Of a stretch of DNA of 64,000 nucleotides, positions 44,640 to 54,437 are shown piece after piece. Position 1 is the stretch's first letter, and the number at the start of each line of letters is the position of its first letter. Made by a program: the position numbers and the translations under genes. This DNA is from Alisma plantago-aquatica. Its lineage: Eukaryota; Streptophyta; Magnoliopsida; Alismatales; Alismataceae. The stretch lies in NCBI GenBank assembly GCA_963693085.1, contig OY856412.1:1408419694-1408483693 (forward strand). Direction: 5' to 3'. The notes below the pieces were generated by a model. That model was given only the letters and a program-made list of their open reading frames with translations. It searched no databases and was not told the DNA's origin.

Positions 44640-45853
44640 TCATCTAGAAGAGGAGTTTGATCTTGAACGACAATTGAATTGATTACTAAAGTGTTTAGGT
44701 ATTCAATTCATGTAACTGATCGCTCGATTGGCTAACCAAGTCTGCCAAACGACCATCTCACTGGGTGATATGGCCGTTTGGGAAGCCAATCAGGCATCTC
44801 AAGTAGCTGAGACAGCCGTTTGGGGGTTAGGCTGATCGAAAATCTATTTGGCTTAGTTCTTCCTTTGAACAAACCGATTCAATATGATTGAACCAACCGA
44901 CTCATCTCAACTCACCAGACGGCTGTTTGGGTGAGTGAGACAAGTGTCTCACTTAGGTGAGACGGCCTGATTGGGTCGAATAAAGGTTTGAGATGTTTCC
45001 CAAATAGTTTCAATTTCATATACTTGGAGAGCAAGTAAAATTAATATGTATATTAATTGGAATTGATGTTGCCAAATTCATGTGCAATTGGGAAACTGCC
45101 AAAATGCCGTTTGGCAGTGTGAGAAGACTATCTCACACACCAAACAATCTTCTAGGTGTGTGAAACAACTGTTTTGTCTGTCACAGGATGCAAAACTTCA
45201 AGTCATTCTGGTCCTTTCCACTCTCACACAATCCCGTACAGACTGGGAACCCTGACCCTAACCTCACCTATAAAAGAAGGGGTATTAGGAGCTTCCCAAG
45301 ACACAGAACAGACAACTGTGAATCAGTTGCTCTGACAATTATTGTCATCTCTGATTGTGGTAACCAAGAGAGTCCAGGCAAGTCCTACCTGACAGGGAGG
45401 GATAGACAAAGGGAAAGAATAATTGATAGTTGTCGTTGTGGGAGAGCAGGTTGGTGACTAGTACACCAACGGGAGGGACAACTCCTTCCTGTCTGTTCTT
45501 GGCGAAGGATATGAGTTCTAGTTGGCCCGTGTGGACTACTTTAGAGGTAGCAGTCTGTTGGGTACTGCGAGGAGGACAACTACAACATGTAGTCTGTGGC
45601 AAGACCAAAGGAGACGTTGCATAAGTTGTTCATGTTCATGGTGAAGACCAGGAGCTGCACAACCTTCATTCAAGAGAAACTTATCAGTAGTTGCAAAGAA
45701 GCGAGTTTTGTCATTGGACTTGCTCCAGGACCAGAAATAACTGGCTAAAACCAATTTTCCTATTTTATAGTAGTTGATGTGATCTTGCTGTTATGGGAAT
45801 ACATATAGATAAATTTTTGTTTCCACTGCTATACTCTGTGACCGTATTTACCA
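44640..45853 (+). mobile_element. decayed copia-type LTR (left boundary uncertain)
   Basis: A TATA-like CTATAAAAGAAGG at about 45268 is followed by a leader-like region, and the segment ends ...TACCA AT then GTGTTATCAGAGGCAC (45857-45872), close to the copia iMet primer site TGGTATCAGAGC. Upstream, several copies of GCCGTTTGG or CCAAACGGC occur in both orientations. No gag follows; the MULE and AT repeats intervene. Left boundary not determined. Confidence 0.55.
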
Positions 45854-45856
45854 ATA

Positions 45857-45872
45857 GTGTTATCAGAGGCAC
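45857..45872 (+). other. degenerate primer binding site
   Basis: GTGTTATCAGAGGCAC resembles the initiator-Met primer site (TGGTATCAGAGC) at the expected place after a CA end. Confidence 0.55.
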
Positions 45873-46001
45873 GTCAATTTACTATGTTTTAGGATAATCA
45901 ATATGATAGGATTTTAGTTTTATCATTTATTTATTACATACGATGGGAATATTTAAACTACTCTCATATGTGTATCCAATCAAAGACAACATAATCCCAA
46001 A

Positions 46002-46004
<3 letters not shown>

Positions 46005-46072
<68 letters not shown>
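46005..46072. repeat. (AT)n microsatellite, about 68 bp
   Basis: Uninterrupted AT dinucleotides directly abutting the left end of the MULE; a second TA run abuts its right end. Insertion into an existing AT repeat is the simple reading, which also hides the 9-bp target duplication. Confidence 0.95.
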
Positions 46073-46075
<3 letters not shown>

Positions 46076-46150
46076 TTAAAATTTGTTGCCCGGTGGGTAG
46101 AATTGGGCAACTTACCCAGCAGAACACGGGGTGGCATTGCCCCGTAAATA
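46073..46150. repeat. MULE left terminal inverted repeat
   Basis: Contains TTTGTTGCCCGGTGGGTAG, GGGCAACTTACCC and a CG-rich tail. It pairs imperfectly with 57745-57826. Confidence 0.75.
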
Positions 46151-46394
46151 CGGCAAAAAAGAAGAATAGGCGGAAAGCGTTCGAACGCGACCTGCCCAAA
46201 ACCCTCGCCCAGACCGTCGCTCTGCCTTCCCTCATGCCATCGCTCTGCCTCTCGTGCTCAGACTGTCGCTCTGCCTTCCCTCTGCCATCGCTCTGCCTCT
46301 CGTGCAAAAATCCCGAACTCCTCCGTCTCTACTTGCAAGAATTCGATTCCACGTCTCGCTGCATCTCAATTCCGAATCAGTTACCTCTTCCAAG

Positions 46395-47550
46395 ATGACG
46401 AGAACAAAGAAAGCGTCAAGGAAGACCTCGACGATGCCGCCGTGGAGAAGGAGTCTACGGCCAGTGATTGAGGAAGACGATGACTTCGAAATGCAGCCCC
46501 ATCAGGCCGAAGAGAAGATGGCCAAAGAACTAGAAGAAGCTGTGGCCACAGAATCACATACTACCCTGAAAGGGGATACCGAATGGGCTACGATGCCCAA
46601 GACAACAGATGTAGCGGAGAAAGAAGCAATTGCGGAAACGAAGATGAAAAAAGGGGATGCAAACACCGGTGAAACGGGACAAGAGGAAGCTGCGAAAGGG
46701 GAGGATGTTGATTCTGCGACTCCTCTGTCAAAAATGAAAAGGAAGAAAAGAGGGGCTGCAGATCCCCTGACGAGTAAACCGTCCCAGAAAAGAGCAAAAT
46801 GAAGTAAGCCGGGTGCTGAGAAAGAAGGCAAAGCATCTACCGAGACTGGCAAACCTCGGAGTGACAAAGCGGAGAGCAAAGAACGACAATGTAATTTATG
46901 ATAGCATGTACAATACAAATGAGAAACAAAAAGATATCGTATAGAAAGTAACAACGCATGTTAAAAGAGTAATTGTTATAGGAAGTAGAGTAACTGCTAT
47001 AGAACATTAGAGTAACTGTACGATAGCATAGAGTAACTAGAGTAAATGCTGGAGTAACTGTACATGATATCAAGAGTAACTACATGATACAAAGAGTAAC
47101 TGATATAGAACATTAGAGTAACTTTACGATAGCCTAGAGTAACTAGAGTAAATGCTGGAGTAACTACTATAGAACAAAGAGTAATTTGCACACTTTACAT
47201 ATCAGTTTGACATATGAAAACTATATTGTTAAGCTAAAAAAGACTAAAAATATAGAGTAACTTCATTTCTATACAGGAAAAGAAAGTGAAGGGAAAGGGA
47301 AGGCCAAAGAAACTAATGATACAGATAAGGCTGCTAACAAGATAGAAGAAGAGGAGATAAGGATGAAGAAAGAAAAGGGAAAGGAAAAGGCTACCTATGA
47401 GGGAGAAAAAGATGATAGAATTAAGAAGACCATAAGGGAGAAAGGAAAGGCAGCTGAAGGTAATATTGAATGGATTTGTAAACTTATTAAATTGCTGTTA
47501 CTATCATATGACACTTACTTGAACTTTATTAAAATTGAAAAATTGAAGAG
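46395..47550 (+). pseudogene. MULE PMD/Ulp1 gene, charged N-terminal exons
   Basis: ATG at 46395 (MTRTKKASRKTS) opens 135 codons of acidic/basic low-complexity protein with a likely nuclear signal (KMKRKKR) up to a stop at 46800-46802. A Lys/Glu-rich exon follows after a minisatellite-bearing intron (about 47280-47480, EKGKEKATYEGEKDD). Exon borders are not certain. The charge pattern, KE-rich and EE-rich, fits linker regions of the Ulp1-containing proteins found in plant MULEs. Confidence 0.55.
46905..47275. repeat. GAGTAACT minisatellite cluster 1
   Basis: Irregular 15-30 bp units with AGAGTAACTG or GAGTAATT cores, for example GTACGATAGCATAGAGTAAC, in a presumed intron. A near-duplicate block occurs (GAACATTAGAGTAACTGTACG at about 47003 and again near 47110). 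Confidence 0.8.
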
Positions 47551-47610
47551 TAACTTGACTGAGTAACAAGTAATGCTAAAAAAAAAAGAAAACTAAGAGT
47601 AACTTTTCAT

Positions 47611-49382
47611 ATGTTTGCAGTGGGGATAAAGAGGCTGTACCACAGGTGTTACCTAAAGAGCTACATCACCGCCAGCAAGAGCGTGGTGTATACAAGTAAT
47701 CAGATAAGAATGATGAGGGTGACGTCATTTGCAAACATGATAAAGATGCCGAATTTTATGGTTGATGTATGCCTCTTGGAAGATTTGATAGACAGATATG
47801 TAGATGATGACATGTTTTTGCTGGCCACAGGGGTGGAAAGAAGGATGACAGTTGAGGATGTAGGGGTAATTCTAGGTATCCCAAGCAGAGGTATGGACAT
47901 CATACCTAGGAAAAATTCTGAGATTGTGAGATCAATATGGCAACAATTTGCCAGTGCAACAGGTAAAAAAGGAAATGAAGAGGACACCTCTAAGAGGTTA
48001 AGGGAAAAGGATGTCCTGCACAAGGACAACTTAGCAAAGCTTTGGCAACAATTTGCAAGTACCTACGATCCATAGGACTACCAGAACATGTGCCGTGCAT
48101 GGATGTTATACCTGCTGGCAACATTCCTACTCCCAGACACCAGCTATTGCACACCAATCTACATACTGCACTACCTAGACGATGTTAGTGAAACGACGCA
48201 GATGAATTGGGCAAAGTTGGTGCATGGGAGCATCTTCAGGAATATGAAGATGCTGAAGCAAAATGTACAGCTGAGGAGGAAAGGGGAGAAAGGGAAAACC
48301 ACCCTCTACACAACAGGGTGTGTGATGTGCCTATGTTTAAGTGAACGAAATTATCTTCATCTACAAAATTGTTACAATGATGACTATGGGGGCAGTTACA
48401 TATGCATTGAATTTTCACTCTATTTAAATGTAGGTTTGGGCATATGAGATGACAAACATGGCAAAGCCAACGTTCCTCAATGCAAAGCCAAGGATAAAGA
48501 AGTGGGCTGCGCCGGTCGAGAAGTTGATGGATTTAGGGGCTGTGAACCCCAAGGATGTAAGAATATTTCTTATTTGTTACAAAAACTAATATATAACATA
48601 ATCCTGCAAGTTTGCATTGTTAAATACTATTTTTGATTTTTTTATGGACAGGTTTGTGAAGGTATGAATATAGACTAGGGGGATAACTGGCGAGCTGCAA
48701 GAATAATGAAAGACATGCCCTACTACCTTGCGGATAAAAGGGAAAAAAGTAAACAAACACCAGACAAGGGGCCAGCAAAGCTAGTCATCCGAAAAGGAGT
48801 GCCTGCTGATGACTCCAACCTGGCGAGAAGAATTCAAATACTCGAGGAGGAGCTAAAGATGCAGAAGGAGATATGCACGAAAATTGCTGTTGAGGCATTC
48901 ACTGAACTGCGGAGAGAGAATAAATGGCTAGAAAACAGAATAGCTGAGCTGGAAGAGGAGAACAAAAAAATGAGGAGAAAATTCGGAGATGAAGGTGACA
49001 AATCACAGTCACCTGTCGGTGGATTAGAACAATCTGCTGAGAGGTTCTCATCGGGGAATGTTCAAGAACCCAATAAGGATGTTGCTTCGATGAGCAAAGT
49101 AGAGAATGAAGGTATGGATAAGGACGACATGCTGAGGAAGCGAGGCAGGCTGAGCCTCAGAAGAAAATATGTGCAACAAAATGACTCAGAAGATGAGATG
49201 ATGGGAAGAAAAATGATGAGGAGGAGGAGAAGAAAGAAAAATCAGCTGAAGGTTTGGACCAGCAGAAGAATATAATTGATGTAGAAGAGCAGAAGGAGGA
49301 GCCCAGAAAAAAATTGTCAAAGATAGAACAACAAATCATAGGCAACATCGAGAAAAACATGAAGAAGAGGAGGGAGGAAAAG
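47611..49382 (+). pseudogene. MULE PMD/Ulp1 gene, plant-mobile-domain-like and coiled-coil exons
   Basis: 47611-48447 reads like a plant mobile domain (PMD): MTVEDVGVILGIPSRGMDI, then RAWMLYLLATFLLPD, with VWAYEMTNMAKPTFLNAK resuming after an intron at about 48435. An in-frame TAG lies at 48073-48075. A further exon from about 48650 has TAG near 48676, then 48706-49200 encodes a coiled coil (RRIQILEEELKMQKEI, LENRIAELEEENKKMRRK). A one-base shift near 49195 is needed to stay open to a clean GTAAGG donor after 49382. PMD plus Ulp1 in one protein is a known transposon arrangement. Confidence 0.68.
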
Positions 49383-49414
49383 GTAAGGTTGCATCTCCTT
49401 TAAATTATATCAAT

Positions 49415-49640
49415 ACTTGAGTAACTGTGTAAATACAGTAGAGTAATTGTGTAATAGAAGTAGAGTAACTTTAGTAATATAAAGAGTAACACTAAGAGTA
49501 ACTCAGATAGCACTGAGAGTAACTCTGATAGCACCGAGAGGAACCTGGTAGAACACTGAGAGTAACTCAAATAGCACTGAGAGTAACTCTGATAGCACTG
49601 AGAGTAACTCTGATAGCACTGAGAGTAACTGATAGAACAC
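49415..49640. repeat. GAGTAACT minisatellite cluster 2
   Basis: About nine units of the form GAGAGTAACTCTGATAGCACT in the intron before the Ulp1 exons. Confidence 0.88.
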
Positions 49641-49688
49641 TAAGATTGATTCTAACATGAAGTGCTCTTTTGTTGTTGACAACACAAG

Positions 49689-50986
49689 TTGTCAAACTTC
49701 ATTGTTTTCGAGCATTTCAAAACAAAACAATCCAGGGAAATTGTCCACCACTTCATGGACAATATAGAAGAAATGTAAGAGAATTTGTTATTTTGCCAAG
49801 TGTACACATATAAAACATCGCTTATTCAATATCCAAAACTAATATGTATAACATCTATACAAACGATTGCCAGGTCAAAACAAGAATGGAGATTCAGTGA
49901 TGACACTTGGTGCACGGGGAAGGACCTCGCCACCCTACTATACAAAGATCAAATGATGCAATCACCAGTAAGAAACTAATAAATAGTAGTGTAACTCTTT
50001 GAGAACTTGTCGTTTTTTTCTAAACAAATAAATCTTGTGGTTATTTTTTCAGGTTATGGACTGCTTTGTACAGATGCTCAGAGCTACCACAAGTAAAAGG
50101 AGAAAGAAGGGTCTGTCATGGCACTGCTTGAGCACATATGCTCCGGTAAGAAGAACAAAATTGGTATACAAAATTACATCAAAAATACAAAAATATATAC
50201 ACAAAACTGAAACTTATAAATGTGAATTTGCATTTGCAGCAGAAGATGTCGTTTGATGTTGAAAACATAACCTTGGAGCAGATCGACATGCTATCTCCAC
50301 TATTCAATGTCCCGATGAAAGATTGTGACACAATGGACTCGGTGTTCACCATATTGAACAATGACAACCACTGGCACTTGTACGAGGCAAGTTTCAGGGA
50401 AGGAGTACACCGGTCTTATAACTCAATGAGTGGAAATAGCAAGTCGAAAAAGGAATTCCTTAGATGGGTAAGCAATCTATAAAAAGAAACTCTATTTGTA
50501 GTGGATTGACAGGGTTAATGTTTGTTGATAGACGATTAATAAGAGTTGTCAATTTTTAATGCAGGTGGGTATTGTCCACGAATTCTTCAGGGGGGCAGAA
50601 AAAGGTGACCAACTGTCACAATGAGGATAGGAGTACCCGCTATGTCCACAACAGGCAGAAGACTCACTTGACTGTGGGATCTTCGTCATGAAGTACCTAG
50701 AATGCCTGGTAAATGGAAAACCCATGGACTTCACCTGCAAGGACATGCCGGCCATAAGGGCTGATATTTTTTAGAGAATGATGGCGAGGGGGGAGTTGCA
50801 ACCTGTACAAGCACATCAAAAAGATAACAATGAAGTCATCAAAGAAGGTCCATCTGAGCAGAACAAGGGAGGAATAGATGAATGTCAAAAGCAACAAAAA
50901 GAAGAGAAGACAGAAGCACCAAATGAAGAGAAGAAAACGGAGGAAGAAGTTGTTTCAAGCCTAGATAAATGGCTGGATTTTAGCTG
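49689..50986 (+). pseudogene. MULE Ulp1-type (C48) peptidase exons, broken
   Basis: Exons with GT-AG borders: 49689-about 49775, about 49869-49970, 50053-50145, 50241-50469, 50565-50986. The peptidase signature is DNHWHLYEAS (catalytic His), then HRSYNSMSG where family members usually have Asp (YDS); here it is Asn. CPQQAEDSLDCGIFVMKYLE follows, with the oxyanion Gln and the catalytic Cys. Stops in frame: TGA and TAG near 50623 and 50629, and TAG at about 50773. The tail is Glu/Lys-rich and ends DKWLDFS. SUMO-protease-like fold by family; activity is not expected. Confidence 0.8.
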
Positions 50987-51229
50987 AAAGAGTGATTTAT
51001 TAATTGAAATGTAAAACTTGAACAGTTTGCTTCTGGAATTTTGATGTGTAACCGCTATGAGATATATTACTTGTGTGTTGTCAAAATCATATTGCAAATA
51101 CGAGTATTTCTGGGTATAATATATAGCGTTTTGTGCTTTGAATGTTGTGTTCTTGAATGTAAAACTATTGTGATTTTGTATGGAGATATATACTTTGAGT
51201 TTGACTATTGTTGTTTTGCATATCAGAGT

Positions 51230-51745
51230 TACTCTCAGTGCTAACATACCTGTATCGAGATATGTCTGTTTCTGAGAGTATCTGTGACAACACTAGGGAG
51301 TAACTGAGAGACCACTAAGAGTAAATCTGATACGCACTGAGAGTAACTATGATAACACTGAGAGTAACTGCGATGACACTGAGAGTATCTGTGACAGCAC
51401 TAAGGAGTAACTGAGAGACCACTGAGAGTAACTGCGAGAACACTGAGAGTAACTGTGACAGCACTAAGGAGTAACTGAGAGAACACTAAGAGTAACTATG
51501 ATAACACTGAGAGTAACTGAGAGACCACTGAGAGTAACTGCGAGAACACTGAGAGTAACTGTGACAGCACTAAGGAGTAACTGAGAGAACACTAAGAGTA
51601 ACTATGATAACACTAAGAGTAATTGTGACAGTACTAAGGAGTAACTGAGAGAACACTAAGAGTAACTATGATAACACTGAGAGTAACTGCGAGGACACTG
51701 AGAGTAACTGCGACAACACTAAGGAGTAACTGTGATAAAACAAAA
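51230..51745. repeat. GAGTAACT minisatellite cluster 3, the longest
   Basis: About 22 units of 20-22 bp: ACTGAGAGTAACTGYGAYAAC or CACTAAGGAGTAACTGAGAG. A higher-order pattern of about 86-107 bp recurs (GACAGCACTAAGGAGTAAC). Lies 3' of the Ulp1 gene. Confidence 0.92.
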
Positions 51746-52346
51746 GGTAACTCTAGCGTTCAGGAGTCTGCTGTACACGATTCTTTATTAAAGAAGGAAC
51801 CCGAAAAGTGAAGAAAAGAGAGCATAGAGCTATAAAGATATGTACAACCTGAAAAAAATTATTCTCCCGACTGTCGCGCTTCTACGTTTCAGTTCACGGG
51901 TCTGAGGCAACTAAACCCAGTTGTTATCTGAGTTCTGCAGCTGAGTCCAGAATCCAGGCATGAAAATTATGTACCTGATTAATGACTTAAGGTTGACTGT
52001 AGGTTCATTCAAAGCTCCAGACAATGCAAACAAACATGCAAGAAAGTCTGATATCTTTGCGGTGGCGAACAAAGCACAGAAACGACACAAGAAATGTGCT
52101 CGCTAGCAGCCATTCAACGGGAACATCACATCTCTGTGGCTAGTGTTTGGTGCATTGTCCGTAGTAGTAAAGTAAAAGAAATAAATTTGCACAACAGAGA
52201 TTCTCTGGCCAGCAGAGGGGTAGTAGTACTGTAGTACCGTAGTAACCATCTACAGAAGCACCCACCCTGAAAGGCACCCCCTCTCTATTTGCTTTAGTTC
52301 AAACATCAAAGGAAAGGGTGTTGGCTTCCTCACGAGCACCATCTCC
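51746..52346. other. MULE intergenic stretch
   Basis: No gene, repeat or RNA recognised. It precedes a short GC-richer block that starts with a signal-peptide-like ORF. Confidence 0.5.
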
Positions 52347-52764
52347 ATGGCCACGCCATGGCTAAGCCCACTGCAACTCACCCTCTTCTTCTTACTCACA
52401 ATCACTTACTCATCATCTTCACATAGCAAAGTGCACTACTGTGTCGTCAGAATAGCACAGTACTGCTGGCATCTTTGCAACCCAACAGGATAGAGCACTG
52501 CTGTCAATAATTGCAACACCAAGAGCACAGAGCATTACTCTCACTGCTGCACATATTTGCAGCACCAACAATACAACGGGGGGCTTTCAGATCGTCAACT
52601 TCTCCATCCTCAACGGCACCCTCTACGTCCACCTCTTCTTCATCCGCGACTGCTACGGTTTACAACACAGCGGGGGGCTTTCAGATCTTCAACATCTCCA
52701 TCCTCCACGGCACCCTCGACGTCCACCTCTTCTTCATCTATGACTGCTACGGTTTACAGAAGGT
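52347..52764 (+). pseudogene. captured gene fragment: signal-peptide-like ORF and duplicated 94-bp exon
   Basis: ATG 52347 opens MATPWLSPLQLTLFFLLTIT, a convincing secretion signal, followed by SHSKVHYC and a stop after about 48 codons. From 52577 a 94-bp segment is present twice in tandem (52577-52670 and 52671-52764), each encoding GGFQI-N-SIL-GTL-VHLFFI-DCYG in one frame. This loosely resembles extracellular parts of wall-associated receptor kinases. The duplication length is not a multiple of three, so the copies are in different frames. Capture of host gene pieces is common in MULEs; the parent gene is a guess. Confidence 0.4.
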
Positions 52765-52865
52765 ATAGTTTTATAGAAGAAATACAGACAGCCCCCTTAA
52801 CATTTCAGTAGCACCCCCTTTGACCATCTCCTCAGATCCCCTTTAACATTTCTTCACAGCCTACC

Positions 52866-53366
52866 ATGGAGCCATTCATCCAGCCAATCAACTACACCAT
52901 TGACGACAAGACAGTGGAATCCATTCTACTTCCTATAGAATGGAACCATCTCCATTTTCACATCAAACCAGGCAAGACCACCTTCCTAATCGGAAACCAA
53001 TCTATCCAGATAACCCTTATGCAGAATAAAAATGGGTCACTTTCAACTGCTAAGGGCTGCAAAAGGATGATCGCAGAGCTCAGTCTTCGCAAAGGTTGGA
53101 TCATCTACCTCAATCCAACTGATCACCAGACCATCACAGCATGGATCACATATCAGTTCTTAGAAACACCAACTGAGCTTATTCCGCTCTTCAGAATGCC
53201 TGGCGACGAAGTATACTCTGGATCGGAGGACTCAGCAGATCAGCTCTTCGTTAGGGACATATACCAAGCAGCACCGGGATCAGCTGCAAATCCCGTTCAG
53301 GTTGACTCATCCACAACAGCGGACACCTCAACATCTACAGAAGACACTGCTTCTTTGTCTGTCTAG
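52866..53366 (+). CDS. hypothetical protein, 166 aa, intact, inside MULE
   Basis: ATG 52866 to TAG 53364-53366, uninterrupted, with balanced amino-acid use unlike the surrounding non-coding sequence. The first 110 residues look like a compact beta-rich domain (FHIKPGKTTFLIGNQSIQIT, KGCKRMIAELSLRKGWIIYL); the pattern of a strand, then KGW-like and an LRKGW turn, weakly recalls B3-type DNA-binding folds. The C-terminal 55 residues are acidic and Ser/Thr-rich, ending TEDTASLSV. No family is recognised with confidence. It lies between the Ulp1 gene and the transposase, downstream of a captured-gene-like fragment, so it may be a captured host exon or a MULE accessory gene. Confidence 0.6.
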   Translation: MEPFIQPINYTIDDKTVESILLPIEWNHLHFHIKPGKTTFLIGNQSIQITLMQNKNGSLSTAKGCKRMIAELSLRKGWIIYLNPTDHQTITAWITYQFLETPTELIPLFRMPGDEVYSGSEDSADQLFVRDIYQAAPGSAANPVQVDSSTTADTSTSTEDTASLSV

Positions 53367-53599
53367 CGTTCCTTTCACAAATAGGTATCGCCAGGGATGG
53401 ATCCGTCCCCCTGAGCTATTTGATTTTTATGTTCAGTTGATGGACCTACTTTATAGCTGATCTAGCAGTATTTTTCTGTATTTTTATGTTCAGTTGATGG
53501 ACCTTCTTTATATTTGATCTGGTTGTATAATATATAACGTTTTATGCTTTGAATGTTATAATCTTGAATGTTTAGCTGTAGTGTTTTTGTTTGATTATA

Positions 53600-53935
53600 T
53601 ATACTTTCAATTAGCACTAAGAGTTACTGAGAAAACACTAAGAGTAACTAAGATAGCACTGAGAGTAACTCTGATAGCACCGAGAGTAACTGGTAGAACA
53701 CTGAGAGTAACTCAAATAGCACTAAGAGTAACTGTGAAAGCACTAAGGAGTAACTGCGAGAACAATGAGAGTAACTGTGAAAGCACTAAGGAGTAACTGA
53801 GAGAACACTAAGAGTAACTCTGATACACATTGAGAGTAACTATGATAACACTGAGAGTAACTGTGACAACACTGAGAGTAACTGTGACAATATAAAAAGT
53901 AACTTCAGCAACCAGAAAGTAACTCTACCAGTGTA
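53600..53935. repeat. GAGTAACT minisatellite cluster 4
   Basis: About 14 units of the same 20-22 bp type as cluster 3, beginning right after the non-coding tail of the 166-aa ORF. Confidence 0.9.
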
Positions 53936-54435
53936 TGGCATAGTAGAAAAAACTGACATTTTGTGAGTACACTGAACAAACCATGAAAAAAATTGTACTA
54001 AACCAAAAATGTATGTATTCCAAAAGAAAAGAGTATTCAATGCACACTAAGATAAAACAAAAAATATTCTGCAAAAGAGTAAGATCTGATCAAAACAGAT
54101 TCTTTGAAGCATATTCAAAGTATACATATAGCTGGTGGAGTTCAACGTAACACATAAAATACATTACAAAACACAAAAGTAAAAATACATGGATGGTTAC
54201 AAAATCACTTTCACAAAAATTGCAGACAAAAAGAACAACCCATTACAGGTTTGAATGTCCCTCTCTCACGCGCTAATCAACTACAAACTCCAGTAAAAAA
54301 CATCCAACATCAACAGACCACACGATCAGCAATAGGTATAATCATTGAATAGCAAACAGCAACAACACATAGTCCATAATAGGAATGGACTACTTCTTCA
54401 TAGGGCAGTTCCTGCTATCATGGTTGACCCCAAAC
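53936..54435. other. MULE intergenic stretch
   Basis: AT-rich. No gene recognised; it is likely the 3' untranslated region of the minus-strand transposase. Confidence 0.5.
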
Positions 54436-54437
54436 TC

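Larger units (their letters stand above)
37593..44640 (+). mobile_element. gypsy-like retroelement remnant (gag scrap, non-coding interior, LTR-like 3' part)
   Basis: Begins, right after the Athila LTR, inside a gag zinc knuckle (37598-37741). The next 2 kb is non-coding. Near 39808 the phrase TTATAACATCCCTGACCTGGG resembles the start of long plant gypsy LTRs (TGTAACATCCC...). From there to about 44640 it looks like LTR sequence: a TATA-like TATATATACC near 40731, tandem repeats (40791-41950, 42822-43240) and a 3' part matching the reverse complement of 7199-7600. No RT or integrase. Boundaries and lineage (Tekay/Del-like) are inference. Confidence 0.55.

Noticed and set aside
45188..45754. 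ORFs in both orientations in the GC-richer block before the MULE
   Set aside because: Better explained as the leader part of a decayed copia LTR with TATA box and primer-site remnant.
46002..46307. Open frame with a Tyr-Ile repeat tail
   Set aside because: Made by the AT microsatellite read in one frame; no protein features.
51230..51745. Regular repeats with varied spacers, CRISPR-like at first sight
   Set aside because: Units are contiguous 20-22 bp minisatellite copies without unique spacers, in a plant transposon; no cas genes.
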